The notes: generated from the sequence alone by a model not told the origin. A DNA stretch of 64,000 nt from Sporofaciens musculi (GCF_009830285.1 NZ_WUQX01000001.1:4340501-4404500), one strand, 5' to 3'; counted from the first letter of the stretch, positions 1 through 7,743 are shown. Numbers and translations are program-made.

Positions 1-190
1 ATTGCCAAGAAAGCATGCAACCCTAATACTGCGCTAAGACTTATTACACAAATGCTGCATCCTGGTATCTAGCCACCAGCAGGGTATTTCTTCCAGGTAA
101 TGCTCATAACGCGAGGTTTAGGCCGGCGTAGTGGTCTGGGATAACCCATGATTACTCTTCTTCACTTTTATTGAAAGGTGGTGATGATCC
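1..190 (+). ncRNA. candidate IS110 bridge (guide) RNA region
   Basis: This is the non-coding flank 5' of the transposase. In IS110-group elements such as IS621 this flank encodes a structured bridge RNA that pairs with target and donor DNA. The stretch has no competing reading frame and contains several GC-rich segments that could form stems (about 70-150). The assignment rests on position and family knowledge; no consensus structure was checked. Confidence 0.35.
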
Positions 191-1393
191 GTGAAAGAAC
201 ATATTGATTACCTCTCAACACTGTTTGTTGGGATTGATATTGCATCCCGTGTTCATGTTATCTCTGCACTTGATTTCAACGAGGAATTCTACATCAGGAT
301 GAAATCTGTAGAAAACACTCAGGAAGGTGCAGCTTTTATTGAACAGATGATTTCTGATGTATTAAAACACAACCATCAGTTCAAATACGTTATGATCGGT
401 ATGGAAGCTACTGGTTTCTATGGTGTCCATCTGGCGAATTATCTTTCTGCCAGTGACCTGCTTGCTCCATTCTCTGTCAGAGTTTACTGTCTCAATCCGA
501 AAGAAGTTAAGAACTACAAAAAGTCCTTTAACGATATCGGAAAAAATGATGGCATTGACTCTTATGTGATTGCCGATTTTGCCCGTGTGGGACGTATTGC
601 AATCAAACCCTGGCGTGGCTCCCAATACCTTGCCTTACAGCGTCTTACCAGACACCGTATGCACATCACTGAATGTATCGCAAGAGAAAAGACTTACATG
701 CTTAACAACATTTATCTCAAGTTCAGTGAATACGCATTACTCCGTGATGGGCAGCATCCATTCGCAAACAAATATGGTGCTACAGCCGAAGCCATTCTTA
801 CCGAGTACACAACGAATGAAGATATCGCAAAATCATCCGTAGAAGACCTCGTTGCTTTTATTAACTCCAAGAGCAAAGGCCGTATTGCTGATCCGGAAGA
901 AACAGCAAAAATCTTACAGGCTGCAGCCCGCAACTCATACCGGCTTGATAAATGCCTCTATGAGCCGCTTACTATCTCAATCGCTTCTTCCTTTAACTGT
1001 ATCAGTTCCTTTGAAAGAGAACTCAAAGCGATTGATAAAGCAGTCCTTCAAACAGTTCAGGGACTAAACCCTGACGAGTACACTGTACTGAATTCCATTC
1101 CTGGGATTGGTAAAGTTTATTCAGCCGGTATCTTGGCCGAAATGGGTTCCATTAAGGCTTTTCCTAATGCCAATGCCCTCGCAAAATACTGTGGTATCGT
1201 TTGGAACGATAATGACTCTGGCGATTTCGTAGCCGAAGACAAACACATGAGCAAAGCTGGCAACAGATATCTGCGCTACTACATCATAGAAGCTGCCGGA
1301 AGTGTTATAAGACACTGTCCTGAATACAAAGCTTTCTATGACAAAAATATGCTGAGACAAGAAACCATCAGCATAAACGAGCACTCGCGTTGA
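191..1393 (+). CDS. IS110-family transposase, C-terminus frameshifted
   Basis: This 400-residue recombinase excises and inserts the IS through a RuvC-like DEDD domain and a C-terminal Tnp domain. Visible landmarks are the first acidic motif (FVGIDIASRVHV, residues ~12-24), the E motif (IGMEATGFYG, ~70-80), the D motifs around KNDGIDSYVIADF (~118-130), the helix-hairpin-helix segment SIPGIGKVYSAGILAEMG (~300-318) and the NDSGDF segment that should carry the Tnp-domain serine (~345), followed by KAGNRYLR. After YKAFYDK the frame departs from the family: the expected ending, with the HKRALALTSRKF signature, is encoded one base out of frame up to 1470. The start has a GGTGGTGAT ribosome site. The element may therefore be inactive. 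Confidence 0.9.
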   Translation: MKEHIDYLSTLFVGIDIASRVHVISALDFNEEFYIRMKSVENTQEGAAFIEQMISDVLKHNHQFKYVMIGMEATGFYGVHLANYLSASDLLAPFSVRVYCLNPKEVKNYKKSFNDIGKNDGIDSYVIADFARVGRIAIKPWRGSQYLALQRLTRHRMHITECIAREKTYMLNNIYLKFSEYALLRDGQHPFANKYGATAEAILTEYTTNEDIAKSSVEDLVAFINSKSKGRIADPEETAKILQAAARNSYRLDKCLYEPLTISIASSFNCISSFERELKAIDKAVLQTVQGLNPDEYTVLNSIPGIGKVYSAGILAEMGSIKAFPNANALAKYCGIVWNDNDSGDFVAEDKHMSKAGNRYLRYYIIEAAGSVIRHCPEYKAFYDKNMLRQETISINEHSR

Positions 1394-1470
1394 CTTCCCG
1401 TAAATTTATACGTCTGCTCTTTGGTCTGCTGGACAAGGGCCAACTCTACTCTCCGGAAAAGAGTAGGTAA
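1345..1470 (+). pseudogene. out-of-frame C-terminal tail of the IS110 transposase
   Basis: Read in the frame that starts at 1345, this stretch encodes KYAETRNHQHKRALALTSRK and then FIRLLFGLLDKGQLYSPEKS followed by R and a stop at 1470. This is the usual C-terminal end of IS110 transposases. It is separated from the main frame by a run of five A at 1343-1347, where six A would restore a continuous protein of about 426 residues. Confidence 0.8.
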
Positions 1471-1496
1471 TCCATACTGCATATCGAACTTACGTT

Positions 1497-1521
1497 CTTA
1501 ATAGACCGTAGGTCTATTAAG
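1497..1521. repeat. perfect 11-bp inverted repeat near the IS right end
   Basis: CTTAATAGACC and GGTCTATTAAG are exact complements separated by GTA. The hairpin lies 26 bases after the ancestral transposase stop. No U-run follows it, so it is a poor terminator and may be a structural or recognition feature of the right end of the element. Confidence 0.6.
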
Positions 1522-1566
1522 GTTACCCTTTTCCAAGAAAATCTTTTTCATTTTCCTCTTGACATA

Positions 1567-2427
1567 TTACCAAATTGCTTTCGATTTATTCGGTTTCTTC
1601 TGCTTCGGCGGCTGCTTATGCTCCGTCTTTCCTGCGGGCGGTTTTTTCGCCCTGTCGGAAGTTTTATCCCTGCCGACATTCGGGGAAACGTCCGCTTCCT
1701 GCTCCTTGCGGCTCTCCTTTATTTTCCGCAGTTCTTCCCTGACCGATGGCTTCTCATTCTTAGTCATAGTAGCCCCCTCTGCGGATTTCTTTGGCTGCTC
1801 TGAGGTAGGCTCGGACAGAGGGGATTTTCCTGTCTTTGCCACCGAGGGGTTTGGGGCGTTTTCCTCTTTCTGGGTCGGCTTGCCCATCAGGGCGTCCATG
1901 AGCTTTTCTTTCTCCGCTTTTTCCTGCACGCCGATGTCTGGCTCTGGCTGACCGTCCTTTGTGTCTTTCGCATCTTTTTCATTTTTAGCGTCTTTGGTGT
2001 CTTTCGCATCCCTGCTCCTTTCCGCTTCCGTCACAATCGAAGCGGTATCCACCGACGCAAGGTTGAAGCGTTCCACGATACGGCTGATTTTTGATGCGTC
2101 CTCGGCTCTGGCAATCACATCGACCTCCGCATTGGGGTCTTTGTTCTTACGGTCTGCAAGGACGCAGTAGAGTACGCCGTACTTTTTCGCTTCCTGCGTG
2201 AACTTCGGCAAATCGCCCTTCCTGACGGTAAAGACCTTTAACTCCTTGCCAGAGCGGAGCATATTCGTCAGCCTTGCTTTGCCTTTGGTTTTCTTTTCCT
2301 CTTTCAGAATGGAATAGAGAAGGATGGCGATGTTCTTCGCACCCGCCCCCGTGATTTTGGCTGCGACCTCAAATCCCTCCAAGCTCATCCTCACGACTTG
2401 TTCTGCCGCTTCGCCGCCTGTGTTCAT
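1567..2427 (-). CDS. pcfB: PcfB family (DUF3801) conjugation protein
   Basis: This 286-residue protein belongs to the PcfB/DUF3801 family, accessory factors thought to help dock the relaxosome on the coupling protein. Residues 1-125 form the conserved domain, beginning MNTGGEAAEQVVRMSLEG and including the NIAILLYSILKEEKKTKGK region. The rest is a highly charged, low-complexity tail rich in K, E, D and P, including repeated KDAKDTKD-like units (about 140-160). The start has AAGGAG ten bases upstream and overlaps the relaxase end by 59 bases, so translation is probably coupled. The last codons lie right at the IS110 edge (ending NKSKAIW), so the native C-terminus may have been altered. Confidence 0.85.
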   Translation of the reverse strand: MNTGGEAAEQVVRMSLEGFEVAAKITGAGAKNIAILLYSILKEEKKTKGKARLTNMLRSGKELKVFTVRKGDLPKFTQEAKKYGVLYCVLADRKNKDPNAEVDVIARAEDASKISRIVERFNLASVDTASIVTEAERSRDAKDTKDAKNEKDAKDTKDGQPEPDIGVQEKAEKEKLMDALMGKPTQKEENAPNPSVAKTGKSPLSEPTSEQPKKSAEGATMTKNEKPSVREELRKIKESRKEQEADVSPNVGRDKTSDRAKKPPAGKTEHKQPPKQKKPNKSKAIW

Positions 2428-3781
2428 GCTTCATCAGCTCCTTTCCTTTTTCTTTGTTTTCGTCTGCCCGTATGACCTTTAGGTTTTCCTTGAGGGTATC
2501 GCTGCGGGCTTCGATGCCCTCACACAATCTGACCTCCTTCCTTAAGAATTTCATACGCTCCGTGATTTCCGCAAGACGAGCTTTGACCGCTTCTTTTTCT
2601 TTGCCGCCTGCTTTGCGGCTCTGGGAATAAAGCCCCTTACGCTGTTCGGTCAGCTCCTTTATCTCGGATTCCAGAGAGCCTTTATATGACAAAAGCTGCC
2701 CCGCCGTGTCAATGTGGTTGCGGCAGAGCAGCCTTGTTTCGTTTGTGATGGCTTCCATCTTCATCAAATCGTCTTTGAGCAGATAGTGAAGCCGTGCATA
2801 ATTCTGTTTCCTGTTCTTCGGCAGGATACCGAGCTTGTAGCAGTAATGGAGATATAGCCCACGCAAGCCGCCGATTTTCTTTGCGTCCTTCAGAGAGCCT
2901 TTCAGCCGATAGACCGTGACCTGCTTCTGCGGCTCGGCAAAGCGAGAGAATTTGACCGCATAGGAATTTTCCTTAATACGCTCCAAAATCCTCTCGTTGG
3001 TATAATCCTCTCCGAGCTTATAGAGCCGCTTGGGTCTTTTCCATCCTTTTCCGATGACCGTCCAGTATTTGCGGTTGGGGTCAAAGCTCATGCGGTAGCC
3101 CATCTCCGCCATCTGCCTGTCAAAGTCTTTGAGCGTGAACGATTTTGAGATGGCTTCGTCAATCGCCAGACGCACCACGTTGTCCCGTGTGGGTCGCCCC
3201 TCCTTTTCCGCTTGGTAGAGGGCATAGGGCTTTTTCTTCCCGCTTGGGTGTTCAATGACGGACAAAGAATACTCCCTGCATAATTCATCAGAACGCTGAC
3301 GCAAGAGCCGCAGGTTTTCCTTGTTGTCGTGATAGTGCTTCCCGTCCGCAAAGGAAACGGAGTTGACGACAAAGTGGTTATGCAGGCACTCCGTATTCAG
3401 ATGGGTAGCAACTATCACTTGAAACCTGCCGCCCCACATCTTCTCGGCTAACTTTACGCCCACCTCATGGGCGACCTCTGGCGTGACCTCCCCTGCCCTA
3501 AAGCTCTGGAAGCCGTGATAGCAGACAATCTCACTCGTGTCATTCCATTGTGCTTTGGCAATCATCATCTCGTCCCTTGCGGTGGCAGGGTCGCAGTTTA
3601 CCCCCGTGACGAAAAACCGCTGCTCTGTCTTGTCCTTATTGGTGGCATACTCCATTACATCCACCATCGCCTGCAAGTCGGCGTCGCTGTACTTTGGGTT
3701 GGCGGTCTTTTCGGGATTTTCGGCATAGTCGATTGGGTGGTCGAGCCTGCCACGCACATCCCATATCTCGCAGACCGCCAT
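2369..3781 (-). CDS. relaxase (MobP-type mobilization nuclease)
   Basis: This 470-residue relaxase should nick the element at oriT and stay covalently attached to the transferred strand. It begins MAVCEIWDVRGRLDHPIDY, where the tyrosine is a candidate catalytic residue. Motif II is in the IVCYHGFQSF region (~105-115). Motif III, the metal-binding histidine cluster, is ATHLNTECLHNHFVVN (~145-160). The C-terminal third is helical and charged, probably coiled coil. The ATG at 3781 is preferred over an upstream in-frame start because it shares one base with the mobC stop (TGATG), typical of coupled genes. Its end overlaps pcfB. Confidence 0.9.
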   Translation of the reverse strand: MAVCEIWDVRGRLDHPIDYAENPEKTANPKYSDADLQAMVDVMEYATNKDKTEQRFFVTGVNCDPATARDEMMIAKAQWNDTSEIVCYHGFQSFRAGEVTPEVAHEVGVKLAEKMWGGRFQVIVATHLNTECLHNHFVVNSVSFADGKHYHDNKENLRLLRQRSDELCREYSLSVIEHPSGKKKPYALYQAEKEGRPTRDNVVRLAIDEAISKSFTLKDFDRQMAEMGYRMSFDPNRKYWTVIGKGWKRPKRLYKLGEDYTNERILERIKENSYAVKFSRFAEPQKQVTVYRLKGSLKDAKKIGGLRGLYLHYCYKLGILPKNRKQNYARLHYLLKDDLMKMEAITNETRLLCRNHIDTAGQLLSYKGSLESEIKELTEQRKGLYSQSRKAGGKEKEAVKARLAEITERMKFLRKEVRLCEGIEARSDTLKENLKVIRADENKEKGKELMKHEHRRRSGRTSREDELGGI

Positions 3782-4119
3782 CAGCCCTTCTGCTTTCTTG
3801 GGAGCAGATAACACTTGCTCACATCCAGACGGAAATCCCTCCACCTCTTGGCTTCCTCACGGAGCATGGGTGCGTCCACAAAGTCAAGGGCGTTTGCTTT
3901 CGCCGCAAGCTGGTTGATGCGGTTTCCGATAGCCGACAGCTCCCGCATGATTTTATAAAACTCTGGGTCTGGCTTCTCACAAAGGCGGTAGCCCATGACC
4001 ATCGACTGGAGCAGTGCTTGTCTGGAATGACCTGACCTCTCGGCAAGGGAGCAGAGGTAGTCAGCTTCTTCCTCGGTCAGACGGAAAAGTATCTGCACAT
4101 TCCTTTTTCGCATCGGCAT
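3781..4119 (-). CDS. mobC: MobC-like relaxosome accessory protein
   Basis: This 112-residue protein belongs to the MobC mobilization family and should bind oriT and help the relaxase open the nic region. Residues 1-45 (RKRNVQILFRLTEEEADYL) resemble a ribbon-helix-helix DNA-binding fold. The C-terminal part contains the conserved stretch FYKIMRELSAIGNRINQLA (~55-75). It lies immediately upstream of the relaxase with a one-base stop/start overlap. Its own start overlaps the 3' end of the small DUF3789-like gene by 59 bases. Confidence 0.88.
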   Translation of the reverse strand: MPMRKRNVQILFRLTEEEADYLCSLAERSGHSRQALLQSMVMGYRLCEKPDPEFYKIMRELSAIGNRINQLAAKANALDFVDAPMLREEAKRWRDFRLDVSKCYLLPRKQKG

Positions 4120-4225
4120 CCTCCTTCCTCTCGGAGAGCCTGTTAATCTGCATCAGGCACATGAGGACAACGCCGACCATGCCGCCGAGCATCGTGCCGA
4201 TGACAAAGAATAAAAACTCACTCAT
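4061..4225 (-). CDS. small membrane protein, DUF3789-like
   Basis: This 54-residue protein starts MSEFLFFVIGTMLGGMVGVV and has one strong transmembrane helix (residues ~3-25), then a charged tail (NRLSERKEDADAKKECAD). Similar small proteins (DUF3789) are found beside mobC in Tn1549-like elements; their role is unknown. The start at 4225 is chosen over an upstream in-frame start because AAGGAG lies eight bases before it. The 3' end overlaps mobC. Confidence 0.75.
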   Translation of the reverse strand: MSEFLFFVIGTMLGGMVGVVLMCLMQINRLSERKEDADAKKECADTFPSDRGRS

Positions 4226-4248
4226 TCTTAGACTCCTTTCCTTATTCC

Positions 4249-4366
4249 TGCCGTGCTTCCCACGGCATACTTTGGCAACATCCTTTCCACGGGGTATTAG
4301 GGGCATCCCCTAACAAGCGAATTTTGTTTCCATCGCAAGATGGATAACCAAATTCAGTGCTTGGTA
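4249..4366. other. candidate origin of transfer (oriT)
   Basis: Three hairpins lie in tandem in the non-coding gap just upstream of the mobC-relaxase genes. They are TGCCGTG/CACGGCA (4249-4255, 4261-4267), TTAGGGG/CCCCTAA (4297-4303, 4307-4313) and a compound stem at about 4319-4363 with GAATTT/AAATTC outside and CCATC-GCAA-GATGG inside. Clustered hairpins next to relaxase genes are typical of oriT. No nic site is proven. Confidence 0.5.
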
Positions 4367-4376
4367 AGACGTGTTC

Positions 4377-4667
4377 TTAATCCCCGTCCTCATAACGGCA
4401 TCCTCCGCACATCGGGCAGAAGTACGGACAGTCCGAACAGCAGCCGTCCTTTATATCCCCGTCCTCGGTGGTACATTCTTCACAGCCGTCCTCATTTTCG
4501 TCCTTAATATCGGCTTCGCCGCAGACAAAATCCTCATCAGAAAAGTCGATAAGGTCGGTGTCAAAGAGAATAATCTTTACCTTTTCCGCCGCCTGTTCGG
4601 GGCTGTCGGCATAGACAGAAATGGTCTTTTCATAGTGTCCTGTGAGCGTTACATCGAATTTCTTCAT
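4377..4667 (-). CDS. DpnD/PcfM-like protein with cysteine-rich tail
   Basis: This 96-residue protein has an N-terminal domain (MKKFDVTLTGHYEKTISVYA, ~1-35) like the DpnD/PcfM family of plasmid and element proteins of unknown function. The second half is acidic and very rich in cysteine (CEECTTEDG, then CCSDCPYFCPMCGGC at ~75-91), which suggests a metal site. A ribosome site (AAAGGA) lies ten bases before the start. It sits between the primase-like gene and the oriT candidate. Confidence 0.75.
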   Translation of the reverse strand: MKKFDVTLTGHYEKTISVYADSPEQAAEKVKIILFDTDLIDFSDEDFVCGEADIKDENEDGCEECTTEDGDIKDGCCSDCPYFCPMCGGCRYEDGD

Positions 4668-4740
4668 TCAAAAATTCCTTTCTTTTTTCATAATCGGGCT
4701 TCGTTTTCTGGCTTCTTTCTCTGGAAAAATCCTCACACAA

Positions 4741-5733
4741 TCAACGGACATCACCCCTTTCACGGCAGGATTTTTGCTTTGCGATCCCCAGATAGGACAT
4801 TAAAAAATCGTTGACATCCTTGCCGGCAGGCGGTGGTGCGTCAACGATTTTATAGTCTTTCTTCAGTAATTCCGTTAAGGCGGCGGTACAGAGCCTGCCA
4901 ACCTTGTCATTATCCAAGTGCAAAACAATGGTCTTGATATGCGGGGTTTCTTCCAAAAATGTGGAGAGGGCAATGGGGATTTTACTGTCCTTTATCTCTT
5001 TCTTTGGCTGATACACGCCCGACAAAGAGAGCAGATTTTCCGCCTTGTAGTCCTTTCCCTCGCACTTTAGATAGGTGGCATAGGACAGTAAATCAATGGC
5101 GGCTTCAAATAAATGCACGGTATCGGAAGGCTCTTTTGCCAGAAGCCGAAACGAATACCGCTTGTCGCTGCCCGATGCGTCGCCCTTAAAGGAGCTTCCA
5201 ATCGTACTCCGTAAAGCCGCATACTTTGGCGTACCGCCTGCGTCTTTCCCCACAAAAACAGCGTTGTGGTACTTCCTGCCCTCAAAGATAATGCCCTCGG
5301 CAATGCACTCTTGTATGAGCGAATAGTCAATGCCACGCCCGAAAAGGTACTCGGTCACTCGGTCTGCATTTGCGTTCTTCTGCGGCAGAAGCAGCACCTT
5401 CGGCTCGTCTTTCTTTGGGGCAGGGGGCGGCGGTTTCCAGTCTGCCAACGCCTGCCCTGTGAGGATTTCCACGGCTTCCACAAAGCCACATTCCTTGACT
5501 TTGATAAGATAATCAAGGGCGGAGTAGCCGCCGAAGCCCCTCGACCACCAGTACCATTTGCCGTTGGAAATCTTCAAGCTGTCGTGTTCTGCGGTGCAGT
5601 ACACGTTGGTCGTGCCTTTGACCTTGATGAGATTGCTCGGCTCATAGGTGCGGAGATAGGAGAGCAAATCTATCTGCCTTGCCCGTTCCAACACATCAGG
5701 GTCAATCTGCACATAGGGTCTGTTACTTCTCAT
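4741..5733 (-). CDS. DUF3991 / Toprim primase-like protein
   Basis: This 330-residue protein has an N-terminal zinc-finger-like primase segment (residues ~15-90, including IDLLSYLRTYEPSNLIKVKG and the WYWWSRGFGGYSALDYL block), a DUF3991-type middle region, and a Toprim-like C-terminal half with the acidic pair in VLHLDNDKVGR (~270-280) and a final GKDVNDFL. Such proteins may prime synthesis on the transferred strand. The canonical zinc-binding histidine and cysteines are only partly present. A hairpin terminator lies in its leader (5757-5804), so expression may be attenuated. Confidence 0.8.
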   Translation of the reverse strand: MRSNRPYVQIDPDVLERARQIDLLSYLRTYEPSNLIKVKGTTNVYCTAEHDSLKISNGKWYWWSRGFGGYSALDYLIKVKECGFVEAVEILTGQALADWKPPPPAPKKDEPKVLLLPQKNANADRVTEYLFGRGIDYSLIQECIAEGIIFEGRKYHNAVFVGKDAGGTPKYAALRSTIGSSFKGDASGSDKRYSFRLLAKEPSDTVHLFEAAIDLLSYATYLKCEGKDYKAENLLSLSGVYQPKKEIKDSKIPIALSTFLEETPHIKTIVLHLDNDKVGRLCTAALTELLKKDYKIVDAPPPAGKDVNDFLMSYLGIAKQKSCRERGDVR

Positions 5734-5756
5734 TCAATAAAATCACCTCCAGAAAT

Positions 5757-5804
5757 AGAAAAAGCCGAGGGATTTTCGGGAAAGAAAACCTCTCGGCTAT
5801 GTAA
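5757..5804 (-). terminator. leader terminator/attenuator before the primase-like gene
   Basis: On the minus strand TTACATAGCCGAG is followed by a loop and CTCGGCTTTTTC, giving a 7-bp perfect stem (AGCCGAG/CTCGGCT) with a T-run. It lies between the AT-rich insert and the primase-like gene. The same TTACATAGCCG start is found before parA and near 7280. Confidence 0.65.
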
Positions 5805-5858
5805 ATCTGTATTTAATTTTAGATGTACAGGTCAGCGACATACGGGAATTTGCATTTT

Positions 5859-6308
5859 TTATAATTTTTCTATTTCTTTCAATGCTTTTTGAATATCCTT
5901 ATAAACCAATGGCTGCATACTATCATCATAAATACATATATTTGCTTTATGAAGTGCGGAAAGTATATCATCCTTCAATTCTGGTTTATCCTTTGCAATA
6001 ATCGGCAGCAGCTTAATACATTGTCTTGCTGTAATAGGTTTAACATCTGTTATGTGCTTTAAATAGTTATCAATGATTTCATCAATTTTATAATCTTTAT
6101 CCCATTTTGCATTATAGGCAATCAGTGTAAGCCCTCTTGTGCGGATATAAGAATTATCACTGTCAAGCATTTCGCTCAATCTGTCCATATAAGGATAAAC
6201 ACAATCTGTTTCAATGCTTTCTTTTTGCAATTCCTGTAATGCCCTGTATGCAACATTATTATTTTTGTCGAACAATAATTCAAATGTTTCTGCTATATTA
6301 CGTGACAC
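5859..6308 (-). CDS. HEAT-repeat-like protein of unknown function
   Basis: This 149-residue, all-helical protein has repeats of the HEAT/armadillo type (NVAYRALQELQKES, SYIRTRGLTLIAYNAKW, ARQCIKLLPIIAKDKPEL). The GTG at 6308 is chosen because AAGGAGG lies five bases upstream; an upstream ATG has no such site. Similar proteins are sometimes labelled SufBD-like, but no Fe-S assembly motif is visible. Base composition is clearly more AT-rich than the element backbone, so it looks like cargo together with the XRE gene at 6505. Confidence 0.65.
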   Translation of the reverse strand: MSRNIAETFELLFDKNNNVAYRALQELQKESIETDCVYPYMDRLSEMLDSDNSYIRTRGLTLIAYNAKWDKDYKIDEIIDNYLKHITDVKPITARQCIKLLPIIAKDKPELKDDILSALHKANICIYDDSMQPLVYKDIQKALKEIEKL

Positions 6309-6438
6309 AATATCCTCCTTCGCAAATCCCGATTTTCGATTCCAATCATACCATATATTTATGAAGATTTCCACTCTGCCAAGCGGTTTGAAAACTGCCA
6401 AGAGGAAACATATTCTCTATCTGGTTATGAAAAAGACA

Positions 6439-6469
6439 GCATCAGCTTCACGCCAACACCGCCTTTTCT
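6439..6469. repeat. 30-bp repeat, copy 1 (second copy near 7290)
   Basis: A sequence reading GCATCAGCTTCACGCCAACA and then CCGCCTTTT recurs at 7291-7320 with one extra A. The two copies flank the XRE gene. The repeat includes GCGG/CCGC-type arms near runs of T or A and may be a transcription-ending or leader element that was duplicated. Confidence 0.6.
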
Positions 6470-6504
6470 ATGGATACACTTATTGATTTTTGCCATTTCA
6501 TTCC

Positions 6505-7023
6505 TTATTTTAGTCCCCGCAATCCACGCATCAGACGCACTTTTGCTTCTTTGAGTTTTGCAATGTAGCGGCTCGCATAGAGAAGTCCTGTGATTAAAGT
6601 GCCAACCACAAAACCAAGTGCAATACTGATGATAGTTTCATACGGCTCTGCCCCAGAAAGCCCTAAAAGGTCAATTCCTGCATAAACTGCCATACCAACA
6701 AGTGCAATAAGGAACATGGCACACATTCTTTTTGAAAAGAAATTCCTCTCCACATTATTATAATCTGCAATCTTCAACATCAGTTCCTCTGTTTTTGCAT
6801 CCATATTATCTGTTCTCCTTTCTCCGTCCAATATCTCTCCAACCTCTACATCATAGTATTTCGCCAGTTCGATGAGCAAATCAAAATCTGGCATGGTCGT
6901 TCCGTTTTCCCAACGGGAAATACTCCGATTGGATACTCCAAGCAGTTCGGCAAGTTCCGCCTGTGTAACGGATTTTTCGCTCCGTAATTCTTTTAAGAAT
7001 GAGCCTACCTTTTGTTGGTTCAT
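6505..7023 (-). CDS. XRE-family regulator with membrane anchor
   Basis: This 172-residue protein has an N-terminal XRE helix-turn-helix (residues ~5-60, including VTQAELAELLGVSNRSISRW) and two predicted membrane helices in the C-terminal half (around MFLIALVGMAVYAGIDLLG and ISIALGFVVGTLITGLLYA). It is probably a membrane-tethered repressor or sensor. The ATG at 7023 is chosen over a farther upstream start because GGAGG lies nine bases before it. It is encoded in the AT-rich cargo segment beside the HEAT-repeat gene. Confidence 0.8.
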   Translation of the reverse strand: MNQQKVGSFLKELRSEKSVTQAELAELLGVSNRSISRWENGTTMPDFDLLIELAKYYDVEVGEILDGERRTDNMDAKTEELMLKIADYNNVERNFFSKRMCAMFLIALVGMAVYAGIDLLGLSGAEPYETIISIALGFVVGTLITGLLYASRYIAKLKEAKVRLMRGLRGLK

Positions 7024-7335
7024 ATTTCTCTGCCTCCTTTCGCTTTCAAGAATAACATTTTTCGGAGATAAGTACAGGTCAGCGGCTGAGAACAATGCTT
7101 TTTCAGGCAGGACACAAGGTGAGATACCCGTGTTTTGCAGGAAAATTAGCTATTTTGAGCTGCAATGCTGTTTTCTCTGTTCTGATTTCCAGTCTTTATT
7201 GTATTTCCATATTGTGAATTTTTCAAGCCGCTTGGGGCATTACATTTCTGCCATACAGAAATTTTGTTTCCTCTCGGCTATGTAAAAGCGGCATCAGCTT
7301 CAACGCCAACACCGCCTTTTTTCTCGGTCAGTCCG
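7024..7335. other. 312-base non-coding stretch
   Basis: No gene is supported here. It holds the leader of the XRE gene, a second copy of the 13-base string GTACAGGTCAGCG (7072-7084; the first is at 5825-5837), the CGGCTATGTAA motif (7275-7285) and the second copy of the 30-base repeat (7291-7320). The last two form the leader/terminator-like region after the 7336-7665 gene. Confidence 0.5.
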
Positions 7336-7665
7336 TTATAAAACCCCTGCCTTTTTCAGATACCCCACGCTGTCATAGCAGCCACGGAAATAAATTGACT
7401 GCAACTCCATATCCATAAGCTGGTTTTTCAGCTCCATAATTCGGATAACAGCCGCACATTCTTCTCTGGTAAGCTCCGCCGCCTGCTCGCTGTCAAACAC
7501 ACCTAAAACGGTGGGGTATTTCCCATACAGGCTCTCAATCTCGTCCTGCACGGCTTTGTATTCCTCGTTTTCTTTCGGCAGCTTTGCGATAACAGAGCTG
7601 AGATATTCATTAAAAATATTGCTGTGGGCATCTACAAAAGTTTCAAATCTGAACGCACCAGACAT
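7336..7665 (-). CDS. conserved element protein of unknown function
   Basis: This 109-residue soluble, mostly helical and acidic protein (SGAFRFETFVDAHSNIF at the N-terminus, SIYFRGCYDSVGYLKKAGVL at the end) is not recognised. The ATG at 7665 is chosen because GGAGG lies eight bases upstream; an in-frame ATG six codons earlier has a weaker site. It follows the giant helicase gene on the same strand and is probably in the same transcription unit. Its ending, YFRGCYDSxGYLKKxGVL, suggests a small globular protein rather than a membrane protein. Confidence 0.65.
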   Translation of the reverse strand: MSGAFRFETFVDAHSNIFNEYLSSVIAKLPKENEEYKAVQDEIESLYGKYPTVLGVFDSEQAAELTREECAAVIRIMELKNQLMDMELQSIYFRGCYDSVGYLKKAGVL

Positions 7666-7743
7666 CTCATACACCTCCGACATTCTCTAATTCTTCCCTT
7701 ATTATACTGCCCAAAAATCAGCAATACAAATGTGCAAATCAGA

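Larger units (their letters stand above)
1..1566 (+). mobile_element. IS110-family insertion sequence (ends not exact)
   Basis: One transposase gene with the IS110 domain order lies between about 190 bases of upstream and about 95 bases of downstream non-coding DNA. IS110 elements lack conventional terminal inverted repeats, so neither edge can be fixed from one copy. The left edge may lie outside the window. The right edge must lie before pcfB, which ends at 1567. The insertion sits where the coupling-protein gene (VirD4/TraG type) normally follows pcfB in Tn1549-like elements, so it either separates the two genes or marks a deletion. Confidence 0.75.

Noticed and set aside
1343..1350. Programmed ribosomal frameshifting in the IS110 transposase
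   Set aside because: IS110 transposases are normally made from a single frame, and the site is not a canonical slippery heptamer; a simple deletion is more likely.
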